Shown: positions 24,865-33,232, counted from the first letter of the stretch. The stretch: DNA of 46,632 nt from JBBKWH01 sp037968855 (GCA_037968855.1 JBBKWH010000018.1:1-46632); one strand, 5' to 3'. Made by a program: numbers and translations. The notes: a model not told the origin generated them from the letters alone.

Positions 24865-25662
24865 TTAGCGAATCTGCTGCATTTCTTGCAGCAGTGCCTC
24901 ACGCATGAGGTCTAAATCCTTGGCTTGTTCGTGCAGATACGCCAGTGCATAGGCGGCGACCGCAGCCATTAAAATCAAACAGCTCACGCGTAATAAACCG
25001 CGTAATGGCGCAGGTGTGATTTGAGTAAAGTTAAACATCCATGCCAATAAAATACCGGTGACCGCGCCACCCAAATGCGCGGCGTTATCAATATTGGGCA
25101 CCAGCACACCAAGCACCACGTTAATGCCCATCAAGATCAACATGGCTTTTGGGTTAATACGCAAATGCGCGGGTAAGTCGGCGCGTGGTCGCCATGCTGC
25201 CACAATCAACGCGCCACCAATACCCATAATCGCGCCAGATGCGCCAGCACTGACCATTGGCAGTTGGCTATGATCATTAACCAGTAAGGCTTGGGCAAAC
25301 GGTAGATTCCACCAACAGGCGGCCAAGCTGCCCATGATGCCAGCCAACACATACATACACAGATAAAACGGTCGGCGAAAATACAGTTCGGCATAGCTGC
25401 CAAACAAAAATAGCGCCCACATGTTGACCGCCAAATGCACCGCGCCGACATGCAAAAACATGCTGCTGACCAAGCGCCAGTCATCACCTGTTAAGGTCAG
25501 TGGCACAAAATTAGCACCCCAATGCAGCATATCTGGAATGCTTGGTGTGATCGGATTGACCCCACTGATCATCTGAATCACAAACACTGCCACATTGATG
25601 CCAATCAATAGCGCGGTGAGCCACCAGCGTGATAACGGCTGCTTAATGGTGTGCTCGTTCAT
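24865..25662 (-). CDS. rhomboid family intramembrane serine protease
   Basis: This multi-spanning protease cuts transmembrane segments within the membrane. The product is 265 residues from the ATG at 25662. The catalytic Ser142 is in SAGASGAIMG and the paired His196 in DNAAHLGGAVTG. The oxyanion/structural motif FLHVGAVHLAVNMWAL (His71, His76, Asn80) precedes them. About six to seven helices are visible, followed by a short coiled C-terminal tail. The start overlaps the stop of the upstream glutaredoxin-like gene as ATGA, so the two are translationally coupled. Confidence 0.92.
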   Translation of the reverse strand: MNEHTIKQPLSRWWLTALLIGINVAVFVIQMISGVNPITPSIPDMLHWGANFVPLTLTGDDWRLVSSMFLHVGAVHLAVNMWALFLFGSYAELYFRRPFYLCMYVLAGIMGSLAACWWNLPFAQALLVNDHSQLPMVSAGASGAIMGIGGALIVAAWRPRADLPAHLRINPKAMLILMGINVVLGVLVPNIDNAAHLGGAVTGILLAWMFNFTQITPAPLRGLLRVSCLILMAAVAAYALAYLHEQAKDLDLMREALLQEMQQIR

Positions 25663-25898
25663 ACGGTCAGCCTTAATAAATCGGTCAAGCCAAATGGCCA
25701 AAAAAAGCGCTGTGTGCCTGCTTGCAACACCGGAATGTGCTCGGCCAGCGTCTCGGCTTCAGCCGTTGGTAGATCAGCAATATCAACAATTTGCCAGTCG
25801 ATAGCGCGCGCATCATTGAGTTGTTTGAGCAGTTGTTCGGCTTGCTCACACAAATGACAGCCAAGCGTGCCGTAAAGTTGCCAAGGCATCTGTTGCAT
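25659..25898 (-). CDS. glutaredoxin-like small thioredoxin-fold protein
   Basis: The product is 79 residues from the ATG at 25898. WQLYGTLGCHLCEQAEQLL is the typical first strand and helix of the DUF836 glutaredoxin-like family, with a CxxC (Cys-His-Leu-Cys) redox motif. IPVLQAGTQRFFWPF supplies the cis-Pro region. It is probably a cytoplasmic thiol-redox protein with unknown partners. It overlaps the rhomboid gene by ATGA. Confidence 0.85.
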   Translation of the reverse strand: MQQMPWQLYGTLGCHLCEQAEQLLKQLNDARAIDWQIVDIADLPTAEAETLAEHIPVLQAGTQRFFWPFGLTDLLRLTV

Positions 25899-26042
25899 CA
25901 AGGGATCCAGTCAGTAGCGGCGAGTGGCCTTGATTGTCCCAGTCTGGTTGGCAGACAGCAAGCATTGTGCACGCGCTGGCTGTGGTAGGATTTATGCATC
26001 TGGCGTATCGACGCTGCGGCATACTTGATGAAAGCGTGGTCA

Positions 26043-26732
26043 ATGAAAGCATTTTTGGTTCGTAGCATATTGCTGTTGGTGAGCCTGTTTTTGCTGGTGC
26101 AGTTATGGATTTTTGCTGCGCTGGTGTGGTGGAAATATCAGCCGGTTGAGCGGACGATGTTTATGCATCGCTACGAGTGGAACTCGGCCAATCCACCGAT
26201 TCGCCATGAGTGGGTAGATAGTGCAGCGCTCGGCACACCGATCAAGCGGGCATTTATTGCGGGCGAAGACGGCCGCTTTATGCAGCATCGTGGCTTTGAT
26301 TGGGATGGTATCCGTGCTGCTATCGACAAAAATCAAGACAAAGGCAAAGTGGTCGCGGGTGGGTCGACCATTAGTCAACAGTTGGCCAAAAATCTATTTT
26401 TGTGGAACGAGCGCTCGTATATTCGCAAGGCCGAAGAATTTTATATCACGTGGATGCTTGAGCATCTGTGGTCTAAGGATCGCATCTTGACCGTGTATCT
26501 CAACTCGATTGAGTTTGGTAAGGGCATCTATGGGGCAGAGGCCGCCGCGCAACATTACTATGGCAAGCATGCGGCACAACTGAGCAATCCGCAGGCCGCG
26601 CGCTTGGCTGCACTTGCACCTAGTCCGGTACGCTATCAGGCCAATCCCAATAATCGACGCTATCAAAATCGGGTCAAGACGATTAGTCGTTACATGCGTT
26701 ATGCCAATATTCCGGCATCGTCTGGGTCATAA
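26043..26732 (+). CDS. mtgA: monofunctional biosynthetic peptidoglycan transglycosylase
   Basis: This GT51 enzyme polymerises lipid II into glycan strands outside the inner membrane. The product is 229 residues from the ATG at 26043; ATG 26028 is an alternative. An N-terminal anchor helix (about 5-28) is followed by the GT51 core: IAGEDGRFMQHRGFDW with catalytic Glu75, GGSTISQQLAKNLFLW, RKAEEFYITWMLEHLWSKDRILTVYLN and FGKGIYGAEAAAQHYYGK. No transpeptidase domain follows. It precedes ppk with a 160-base gap; the mtgA-ppk neighbourhood is known from Acinetobacter ADP1. Confidence 0.95.
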   Translation: MKAFLVRSILLLVSLFLLVQLWIFAALVWWKYQPVERTMFMHRYEWNSANPPIRHEWVDSAALGTPIKRAFIAGEDGRFMQHRGFDWDGIRAAIDKNQDKGKVVAGGSTISQQLAKNLFLWNERSYIRKAEEFYITWMLEHLWSKDRILTVYLNSIEFGKGIYGAEAAAQHYYGKHAAQLSNPQAARLAALAPSPVRYQANPNNRRYQNRVKTISRYMRYANIPASSGS

Positions 26733-26892
26733 TACCGAGACGATAGTACGTCGCTGAGGCCAATTGTGGCCAAAAATAAGCTGAAACGAACGTAAAAGCA
26801 GCAATAGTGCGATAAAAAAATTCGCGTGTTATTGATCCGTCATGCAATGCACGCATACTTCGATGAACGCTTTGTGAACGCAGGTGCACGCC

Positions 26893-28971
26893 ATGTCTGA
26901 TGATCTCTCCCTAATCGAACCAGAATACACGCTGGCTGACCGTTATATTAATCGCGAATTATCATTGCTGGATTTTCATCAGCGGGTGTTGGAGCAGGCG
27001 GTTGATCCGCTACATCCTTTGCTTGAGCGGCTGAATTTTTTGTTGATTTTTTCGCGCAATATGGACGAGTTTTTTGAAATTCGGGTTGCCGGATTGCTGC
27101 AAAAATTCTCGTTTAGCGATGAGCCAATGGTGCCGGATGGCTTGCGGCCCTCAGAAATTCTGACTCGTATTAGCGACTTGGCCCATGCGGCAATTGATCG
27201 GCAATATCGAATTTTAAATGATGATGTACTGCCTGCCTTAGCCGAAGAAAATATTCGGTTTTTGCGTCGTGATGAGCTAAACGACGACCAGATGCAATGG
27301 ATCAAACAGTATTTTAGAGAACAAGTGCTGCCAGTGCTGACCCCGATCAGCCTTGATCCGGCCCATCCATTCCCGCGCTTGGTCAACAAAAGCCTGAACT
27401 TTATTGTCACGCTAGAGGGCAAAGACGCCTTTGGCCGTAACATGAATTTGGCGATTGTGCCAGCGCCGCGCTCGTTGCCGCGGGTGGTGCGCTTGCCGGA
27501 TCATTTGACCGGTGGTTACGAGCACCATGTCATGCTGTCGGCGATTATTCACGAGCATGTCAGCGAGTTGTTTCCGGGCATGACCGCGACCGGCTGTTAT
27601 CAGTTCCGTGTCACCCGTAATGCGGATATGGAGCTAGACGAAGACGTGGATGATCTGGCCAAGGCATTAAAAGGCGAGTTGTCCTCACGACGTTTTGGTC
27701 GGGCGGTGCGGCTAGAAGTGACCGATAATTGCCCTGAGCATATTGTCGATTATTTGATGCACCGCTTTAAACTCACGCCAAATCAATTGTATCGGGTTAA
27801 TGGGCCGGTCAACTTGGCGCGTTTGCTGTCGAATTTTAATCGACCACATTTGAAGTACAAGCCGTTTGTGCCATCGATCCCCAGTGTACTGCAAAAAAGC
27901 GAAAATATTTTTAAGGCGATGAAAAAGCAAGATATTTTGCTGCATCATCCCTTTGATTCGTTTGCGCCGGTGATTAGCTTTTTGCGTGAGGCGGCGCGTG
28001 ATCCGCAAGTGTTGGCGATTAAGCAAACCTTGTATCGCTCCGGCGCAGATTCCGAAATTGTGCAAGTGTTGGCCGAAGCCGCGCGTAATGGCAAAGAAGT
28101 CACCGCCATTATCGAACTACGTGCGCGCTTTGACGAAGAGTCCAACATTGAAGTGGCCAACTTGCTGCAAGAGGCTGGTGCAGTGGTGGTGTATGGCATT
28201 GTGGGCTATAAAACCCATGCCAAAATGATCTTGGTCATCCGCCGCGAAAACGACAAGCTGTATCGCTATGTGCATCTGGGCACGGGCAATTATCACGCGG
28301 GCAATGCGCGCATGTATACCGATTATGGTCTGTTGTCTTGCGAGCTAGAACTGTGCGAAGACGTGCATAAAATCTTCCAAGAGTTAACCGGCATGGGCAA
28401 GGCGGCCAAGCTAAAAAAATTGCTGCACGCGCCGTTTACCCTGCATGAAGGCTTGATCAATTTTATTGAAGATGAGATTCGTCACGCCAAAGAAGGCCGT
28501 CCGGCGCATATTATTGTCAAGGTGAATGCCATTACTGAGCGACAATTAATTGATGCCTTATACCGCGCCTCGCAAGCGGGTGTGCAGATTGATCTGATTA
28601 TTCGCTCGATTTGTTGCTTACGGCCCGGTTTGGCGGGCTTGTCCGAAAACATCCGTGTGCGCTCAATTGTCGGTCGGTTCTTGGAACATACCCGCGTGTA
28701 TTATTTTGCCAATGCAGGCGAGCCGCGTTTGTATGGGGCGAGTGCGGACTGGATGGATCGTAATTTATTCTCGCGGGTTGAAACGTGCTTTCCGTTTGAT
28801 TCTCCAGCGTTGCGCAAGCGGGTGTATCAGCAAGGCATGCTCAATTACTTGCAAGATAATCAGCAAGCATGGGAGCTGGCATCGGATGGCACGTGGCATC
28901 GAGTGTCACCTGCCGAGGGCGAGGCGGTACATATGGCTCAGCAAATTTTGTTGGATAAATTAACCCGATGA
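26893..28971 (+). CDS. ppk: polyphosphate kinase 1
   Basis: PPK1 reversibly builds inorganic polyphosphate from ATP. The product is 692 residues, as expected, from the ATG at 26893 with AGG 9 bases upstream. The N-terminal domain starts YINRELSLLDFHQRVLEQA. His442 in YKTHAKMIL corresponds to the autophosphorylated His of E. coli (435). His599 in RFLEHTRVYYF corresponds to E. coli His592. Other blocks are LLHHPFDSFAPV, KQTLYRSGADS and HLGTGNYHAGNARMYTDYGLL. I looked for a Pho box upstream and found no convincing one. Its stop overlaps the start of the following phosphatase gene (ATGA). Confidence 0.97.
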   Translation: MSDDLSLIEPEYTLADRYINRELSLLDFHQRVLEQAVDPLHPLLERLNFLLIFSRNMDEFFEIRVAGLLQKFSFSDEPMVPDGLRPSEILTRISDLAHAAIDRQYRILNDDVLPALAEENIRFLRRDELNDDQMQWIKQYFREQVLPVLTPISLDPAHPFPRLVNKSLNFIVTLEGKDAFGRNMNLAIVPAPRSLPRVVRLPDHLTGGYEHHVMLSAIIHEHVSELFPGMTATGCYQFRVTRNADMELDEDVDDLAKALKGELSSRRFGRAVRLEVTDNCPEHIVDYLMHRFKLTPNQLYRVNGPVNLARLLSNFNRPHLKYKPFVPSIPSVLQKSENIFKAMKKQDILLHHPFDSFAPVISFLREAARDPQVLAIKQTLYRSGADSEIVQVLAEAARNGKEVTAIIELRARFDEESNIEVANLLQEAGAVVVYGIVGYKTHAKMILVIRRENDKLYRYVHLGTGNYHAGNARMYTDYGLLSCELELCEDVHKIFQELTGMGKAAKLKKLLHAPFTLHEGLINFIEDEIRHAKEGRPAHIIVKVNAITERQLIDALYRASQAGVQIDLIIRSICCLRPGLAGLSENIRVRSIVGRFLEHTRVYYFANAGEPRLYGASADWMDRNLFSRVETCFPFDSPALRKRVYQQGMLNYLQDNQQAWELASDGTWHRVSPAEGEAVHMAQQILLDKLTR

Positions 28972-29603
28972 GCTGCTGTGTTCAGTCTAAACAAGCTGGT
29001 TTGTCCGCCAGTTTGTTACTGACATGTCTGATCCTGAGCAATACCGGTTGCATGGTGCACTCGGCCCGCGATGTATCGGTACGGCCAGCACAATGGGCGC
29101 AAGCGGTGATGCCTGCGCAGGGATTGCAGAATTTTTATCAAGTGGATCGTGGTGTGTATCGGGCGCAACAACCGACCACTGAGGCGTTACAGCAGTTGCA
29201 AGAGGGTCATCTACTGACACCAACGGGGCAAGCCTTTGCAACCGTGGTGTCGTTACGAACCACGCCATCGGATCGCCAGTTGCTTGCACCCAGCAGTCAA
29301 GCGACGTTGGTTGAGTTACCGCTGGATACGTGGGATGTCAGTGATGCACAGATTTTGCAATTCTTAAAAATCGCCACTGATCCCAAGCGTCAGCCGTTAT
29401 TGGTGCATTGCCGCCACGGTGCAGACCGAACCGGCACGATGGTGGCGGCGTATCGCGTGGTGGTACAGGGCTGGAGCAAAGATCAGGCACTGGCCGAAAT
29501 GCAAGAGGGTGGTTTTGGCTATCATCCAATTTGGGTCAATTTGGTCCGCCGGATTAAAACGTTGCCGGTCGAACAGATGCGTGCTGCCTTGGCACATCAA
29601 TAA
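28968..29603 (+). CDS. dual-specificity-type protein tyrosine phosphatase, probable envelope protein
   Basis: The product is 211 residues. The N-terminus has a hydrophobic signal ending SNTGC, a possible but imperfect lipobox (Asn at -3), so it is exported or lipidated. The phosphatase signature HCRHGADRTG carries the Cys-x5-Arg loop of cysteine phosphatases, with the general acid Asp probably in LDTWDVSD. The segment VDRGVYRAQQPT is common to the family that includes Siw14-like DSP phosphatases. The ATG overlaps the ppk stop by ATGA, so it is translationally coupled to polyphosphate kinase. The substrate is unknown; a phospho-protein or phospho-anhydride substrate is possible. Confidence 0.82.
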   Translation: MSCCVQSKQAGLSASLLLTCLILSNTGCMVHSARDVSVRPAQWAQAVMPAQGLQNFYQVDRGVYRAQQPTTEALQQLQEGHLLTPTGQAFATVVSLRTTPSDRQLLAPSSQATLVELPLDTWDVSDAQILQFLKIATDPKRQPLLVHCRHGADRTGTMVAAYRVVVQGWSKDQALAEMQEGGFGYHPIWVNLVRRIKTLPVEQMRAALAHQ

Positions 29604-29607
29604 TCGC

Positions 29608-30516
29608 TTAGCTTGGTTGTTGCAGCAATCCTGTCGCCACATCTGCTAGGCGAGAAAACTCTGACATTTGCGTGCTGCTTTTGCGTGTCAGTAACGCAAT
29701 ACTGCGCGTTGGTGGGTCGTTGAGTGGGCGGGCAATCAACTGCGGGTGTGCATTTAAAAACCCTGCATCAATGGCCATTTTGGGCAATAAGGTAAAGCCC
29801 AGCTTGGCGCGAACCAATTGCATTAAGGTCAGTAGGCTTGAGGCACTTAGCCCTGACGCCATACTGGCTTGATCGCCCAAGGCACAAGTGCTTAGCGCAT
29901 GTTCACGTAAGCAATGGCCTTCTTCTAACAGTAGCAAACGCTCTAACGGGAGGTCATCTAGTTGCGTTGCGGCTAGTGCGGCGCTGTCACTTTGATGACA
30001 GACCAAATACAGTGGCTCGTCTTGCAGGCTTTGCACCTGAAATTGCTCCACCGCAAACGGCAGTGCCAACAACACCATATCAATGCTGCTGTTTTCCAGT
30101 TGCTCGACCGCCACTTGGCTTTGTAGCTCGTGAACATGCAGAGTCAAATGGGGCATTGACGCTGCAACGGCCTCAAGCAATGGAGCCAGCATAAATGGCG
30201 CAATGGTCGGAATAATCCCCAGATGCAAATCACCGGTAAATGGTTCGCTTAGCTCACGCGACAGCCGCATCAAGTCGTGTGCATCGGCCAGCATTAAGCG
30301 CGCGCGTGCAACCACTTGCTCACCTAAAGGCGTCAGTCGCACGTTTTGTCGGCTGCGCTCAACCAGTGAGCCGCCAAGCACCCGTTCTAACTCCATAATG
30401 CCGCCCGACAAGGTGGACTGAGTGACAAAGCTACGTCGTGCCGCTTCCGTAAAATGAAGCGTCTCGGCCAAAGTGACCAAATAAGATAACTGTCGTAATG
30501 AGGGTAATGCAGCCAT
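29608..30516 (-). CDS. oxyR: hydrogen-peroxide-sensing LysR-type regulator OxyR
   Basis: OxyR activates peroxide-defence genes when two Cys form a disulfide. The product is 302 residues with an N-terminal winged helix (RQLSYLVTLAETLHFTEAARRSFVTQSTLS) and a substrate-domain core. The redox pair is Cys202 and Cys211 in GHCLREHALSTC, matching the GHCLRDQAMGFC of E. coli OxyR. It starts three bases after the stop of the esterase gene on the same strand and converges on the phosphatase gene with only four bases between stops and no visible terminator. The rub-est-oxyR order is that of Acinetobacter ADP1. Confidence 0.95.
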   Translation of the reverse strand: MAALPSLRQLSYLVTLAETLHFTEAARRSFVTQSTLSGGIMELERVLGGSLVERSRQNVRLTPLGEQVVARARLMLADAHDLMRLSRELSEPFTGDLHLGIIPTIAPFMLAPLLEAVAASMPHLTLHVHELQSQVAVEQLENSSIDMVLLALPFAVEQFQVQSLQDEPLYLVCHQSDSAALAATQLDDLPLERLLLLEEGHCLREHALSTCALGDQASMASGLSASSLLTLMQLVRAKLGFTLLPKMAIDAGFLNAHPQLIARPLNDPPTRSIALLTRKSSTQMSEFSRLADVATGLLQQPS

Positions 30517-30518
30517 GG

Positions 30519-31457
30519 TTAAGCCGTCGCCTTGATGTTTTGCAAAAACAGTGCGGCCAGTTGGGGCGCATAGGCGTCTTGAATATCATGCGCCATGCCT
30601 TTAACCAGCTCAAAGCGAGCGCCTTTGATGGCTTTGGCAACAGCACGACCATGGGCCGGTGGAATCAGCTTGTCGAGTTCGCCATGCACCACCAGCGTGG
30701 GGGCTTTGATTTTTTTGTCATAATGCGTCAACGAGCCAGTACACAAAATAGCAAAGTACTGTTGCATCACGCCCAGCGGACTAAAGCTACGACGATATAG
30801 CAGGCGGGTAAAGGCTTGCGTTTTGACCGGATCAACATGACCCGGTGTGCCAATCACCGCAAAGGTTTTGGCCGAATGCCTAACCATTGAGTCTTCATCC
30901 AGCGCAGGTGCGCGACCGATTAAGGCTTTCATTTGTGCCAAACCTGGTGGGGGGAGCAGGGCGCGGTTATTGCTGGTAAACAACAAGTTTAGGCTTTTGA
31001 CTTGCTCTGGGTGCTCAGCCGCCAAGATTTGCGCGATCATGCCCCCCATTGAGGCGCCAATCACATGCACCGCATCAAGTTTGAGCGCTTTGATTAAGTG
31101 ACTGGTGTCTTCGGCCATATCGACCAAGGTATACGGTGCACCGTGGTTTTTAAGACCCAAGGCAAAGCGGCCCATCATTTTTAGGGTATTTAAGCGTGGC
31201 ACTTTGTCGCGAATTTTGGTCGATAGGCCAATGTCGCGATTATCAAAGCGAATCACTCGATAACCTTGTTGAATCAATGCATCGCAAAAGGTCTCAGACC
31301 ACAGCAACATTTGTGCACCTAGGCCCATGATCAACAGCACAGTTGGGCCATTCTCCGGTCCGCCGACTTCAAAATGAAACGTTAGGCCGTTGGCGTCCAC
31401 TTCGCCAGCATGCATAAAAGAGGTGTATGTGGATGGGGTCAGGCTTAAAGCGTTCAT
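30519..31457 (-). CDS. estB: alpha/beta hydrolase (EstB-like esterase)
   Basis: The product is 312 residues from the ATG at 31457, which has GGAG 9 bases upstream; the frame opens 60 bases earlier but without a ribosome site. The alpha/beta fold shows the oxyanion region LLIMGLGAQ, DNRDIGLS, nucleophile Ser136 in GASMGG, the acid in VVHGELDKLIPP and the base in GMAHDIQDAY. There is no signal peptide, so it is cytoplasmic. It corresponds by position to estB of the rubA-rubB-estB-oxyR cluster of Acinetobacter ADP1. Its substrate is not known from the sequence. Confidence 0.9.
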   Translation of the reverse strand: MNALSLTPSTYTSFMHAGEVDANGLTFHFEVGGPENGPTVLLIMGLGAQMLLWSETFCDALIQQGYRVIRFDNRDIGLSTKIRDKVPRLNTLKMMGRFALGLKNHGAPYTLVDMAEDTSHLIKALKLDAVHVIGASMGGMIAQILAAEHPEQVKSLNLLFTSNNRALLPPPGLAQMKALIGRAPALDEDSMVRHSAKTFAVIGTPGHVDPVKTQAFTRLLYRRSFSPLGVMQQYFAILCTGSLTHYDKKIKAPTLVVHGELDKLIPPAHGRAVAKAIKGARFELVKGMAHDIQDAYAPQLAALFLQNIKATA

Positions 31458-31560
31458 TGGGGCTGCTCCGCAAGGCGTTTTGTGCTGCTGTTGGTTTTGA
31501 TATGCCAGTTTTGACATGGGGTGTTGTCAGATTGATCTATCTTAATCGCTTTTTGCAAAA

Positions 31561-31588
31561 ATACTAGACAGAACATTGAACAGGCCAA
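31561..31588 (-). promoter_or_regulatory. candidate promoter for estB-oxyR
   Basis: On the minus strand TTGGCC (31583-31588) and TAGTAT (31561-31566) stand 16 bases apart, just downstream of the terminator that ends rubB. A palindrome-like AGATTGATCTATCT (31530-31543) lies in the leader. Confidence 0.45.
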
Positions 31589-31598
31589 TGATTGGTGC

Positions 31599-31632
31599 AA
31601 AAAAAACAGCACCCTGATCAATCAAGGTGCTG
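31599..31632 (-). terminator. intrinsic terminator after rubB
   Basis: On the minus strand CAGCACC...GGTGCTG, extended inward by TGAT/ATCA, forms a stem followed by eight T. It stands about 58 bases after the rubB stop and before estB. Confidence 0.88.
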
Positions 31633-31689
31633 TGAATACAGATCTGGCAAATGCTTAGATGCTTTGTTCAGATCAGATGACGCGGCTGT

Positions 31690-32859
31690 TTAGATTGGCA
31701 TCAAGTCTGGAACCAGTTTGGTTAAGGTCATGCGTTGTTTACCTGCACTTGGACCCAGCAGCACAAAGCCACGTAATGTGCCGTCTGCATCAGTGGCTTT
31801 GGCGATCATGCCGTCTTCTAGTGTTTCGTTTGACCACGTCACGTCTACATCGACTGGGGCTGGTAGGACGGTGAGCGGTGCAGCAGGGGTTTTGACTGCC
31901 ACAGGCATAGCAGGATAATGCACTGGCGTTGCATCGCCACTTAAGGTTTTGGCCAGTGCGCGTGCTTGTTGCATGATTGGCATGACATACGGCAGCAAGT
32001 GACCGTTCACTTCGGCGCAGTCACCAATGGCGTAGATGTTGGCTTGGCTGCTGTGTAGCAGTTGATCGACACTAATGCCGCGCGCAGTGGCAAGGCCAGT
32101 CGCTTGGGCCAACGCAAGATTAGGACGCAGGCCAATCGCCGACAGCACCACATCGACGGTGAACGATTGACCACTGGCCAGTTGCACATGGTAGTCGTCG
32201 CCAGCGCGATCAATTGATTGCACGGTGGTGTCAAGGGCAAAGCGGATGCCTTCGGCTTCAAGTCCGTGCTGGAACGCAGCGGCGGTCTCGGCTGGCAACA
32301 GACGACCTAATGGACGTGGTGCCAGATCAACCACAGTCACGTCATGTTCGGTGGCTTTGAGGTCATTGGCAAACTCACAGCCAATTAAGCCTGCACCGAG
32401 TAACAAGACTCGCTTTTGCTCTGTTTGCTCAAGACGAGCGCGGAATTGACGATAGTCGGCCAACGAGTTGACCACATGCACGTCGGCAGCACCATTGCCT
32501 GCAATCGGCAGACGAATCGGGCTTGCACCAACCGCGAGCACCAGCTTGTCATATGCTTGGGTGTGGGTCGTGCCGTCTTGTGTGAGGGTCAAGGTCTGGG
32601 CAACGGCATCAATCGAATCGACTGTGGTATGGGCCAGAATCTCGACTTTAAGCGTGTCGCGCATTTTGGCTGGATCACCAAGGCCAATTTGGTCGGGATG
32701 TTTTTTGCCAACCAATGCGTTAGACAGTGTGGGTTTGGCGTAGTTGACCGCATCATCGGCGGTGATGATCATAACGGGTGCGTCAGGAGAGAGTTTGCGA
32801 AACTCGCGGGCCAAGGTATAGCCAGCCATACCAGAGCCAATGATTACGATGGGGTTCAT
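31690..32859 (-). CDS. rubB: rubredoxin-NAD(+) reductase
   Basis: This FAD flavoprotein passes electrons from NADH to rubredoxin. The product is 389 residues with two dinucleotide-binding motifs: GSGMAGYTLARE (FAD, about 8-19) and GAGLIGCEFANDL (NADH, about 155-167). The FAD-closing motif is IYAIGDCAEVNG. VNYAKPTLSNALVGK is characteristic of rubredoxin reductases of the AlkT/RubB group. It lies 164 bases after rubA on the same strand, with a hairpin in the gap, and a terminator follows. Confidence 0.95.
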   Translation of the reverse strand: MNPIVIIGSGMAGYTLAREFRKLSPDAPVMIITADDAVNYAKPTLSNALVGKKHPDQIGLGDPAKMRDTLKVEILAHTTVDSIDAVAQTLTLTQDGTTHTQAYDKLVLAVGASPIRLPIAGNGAADVHVVNSLADYRQFRARLEQTEQKRVLLLGAGLIGCEFANDLKATEHDVTVVDLAPRPLGRLLPAETAAAFQHGLEAEGIRFALDTTVQSIDRAGDDYHVQLASGQSFTVDVVLSAIGLRPNLALAQATGLATARGISVDQLLHSSQANIYAIGDCAEVNGHLLPYVMPIMQQARALAKTLSGDATPVHYPAMPVAVKTPAAPLTVLPAPVDVDVTWSNETLEDGMIAKATDADGTLRGFVLLGPSAGKQRMTLTKLVPDLMPI

Positions 32860-32941
32860 GGGTTATTACCAAATAGACGAGGGATCGGTACAAGCTTCTT
32901 TGTGCAAGATGTCTTACACAAAATTGTCTGCACCAAAACAA

Positions 32942-32973
32942 TCAGGCTGGTAAGGATCGCTTAACCAGCCTGA
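32942..32973 (-). terminator. possible partial terminator (attenuator) between rubA and rubB
   Basis: A perfect 10-base inverted repeat (TCAGGCTGGT/ACCAGCCTGA) with a 12-base loop stands about 50 bases after rubA. On the minus strand it is followed by TTGTTTTGG, a broken T-tract. This could give partial termination or protect the rubA message, making more rubredoxin than reductase. Confidence 0.5.
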
Positions 32974-33023
32974 GTGAAGGGGCAGGCTGCACAGCGGCAG
33001 TCGTGCCAAGCGATCAGTCTGGA

Positions 33024-33188
33024 TTAGACTTCGATCATTTCAAAATCAGCTTTTGATACACCGCAGTCAGGGCAGGTCCAGTCGTCTGGGATATCTTCCC
33101 ATTTGGTACCGGCTTTGATGCCGTCTTGTGGCCAGCCTTCGGCTTCGTCGTAGATCCAGCCACATACGATGCATTGATACTTTTTCAT
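33024..33188 (-). CDS. rubA: rubredoxin
   Basis: The product is a 54-residue small iron electron carrier. It starts MKKYQCIVCGWIYDEAEG and has the two iron-binding knuckles CIVCG (Cys6, Cys9) and CPDCG (Cys39, Cys42), with the conserved aromatic core (Tyr, Trp, Phe). The ATG at 33188 has GGAG 8 bases upstream. It is known from Acinetobacter as the electron donor for alkane hydroxylase, reduced by RubB. Here no alkane hydroxylase gene is in the window, and the gene directly upstream encodes rubrerythrin, another possible partner. Confidence 0.96.
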   Translation of the reverse strand: MKKYQCIVCGWIYDEAEGWPQDGIKAGTKWEDIPDDWTCPDCGVSKADFEMIEV

Positions 33189-33215
33189 AAAACACTCCAG
33201 AGCGTGAGGTGGGTG

Positions 33216-33232
33216 ATTGCGTCAAACGCAAT
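33216..33232. promoter_or_regulatory. operator-like palindrome in front of rubA
   Basis: ATTGCGT-CAA-ACGCAAT is a perfect 7-base inverted repeat with a 3-base centre, 28-44 bases before the rubA start. It could be a regulator site or a small hairpin in the leader. Confidence 0.45.

Noticed and set aside
26733..26892. Possible Pho box before ppk, expected because ppk of Acinetobacter ADP1 responds to phosphate starvation
   Set aside because: Only one fair half-site (CCGTCAT at 26837-26843) is present; the sequence 11 bases later does not match the consensus.
30519..33188. Alkane hydroxylase gene near rubAB
   Set aside because: No membrane di-iron hydroxylase or its His motifs occur in the window.
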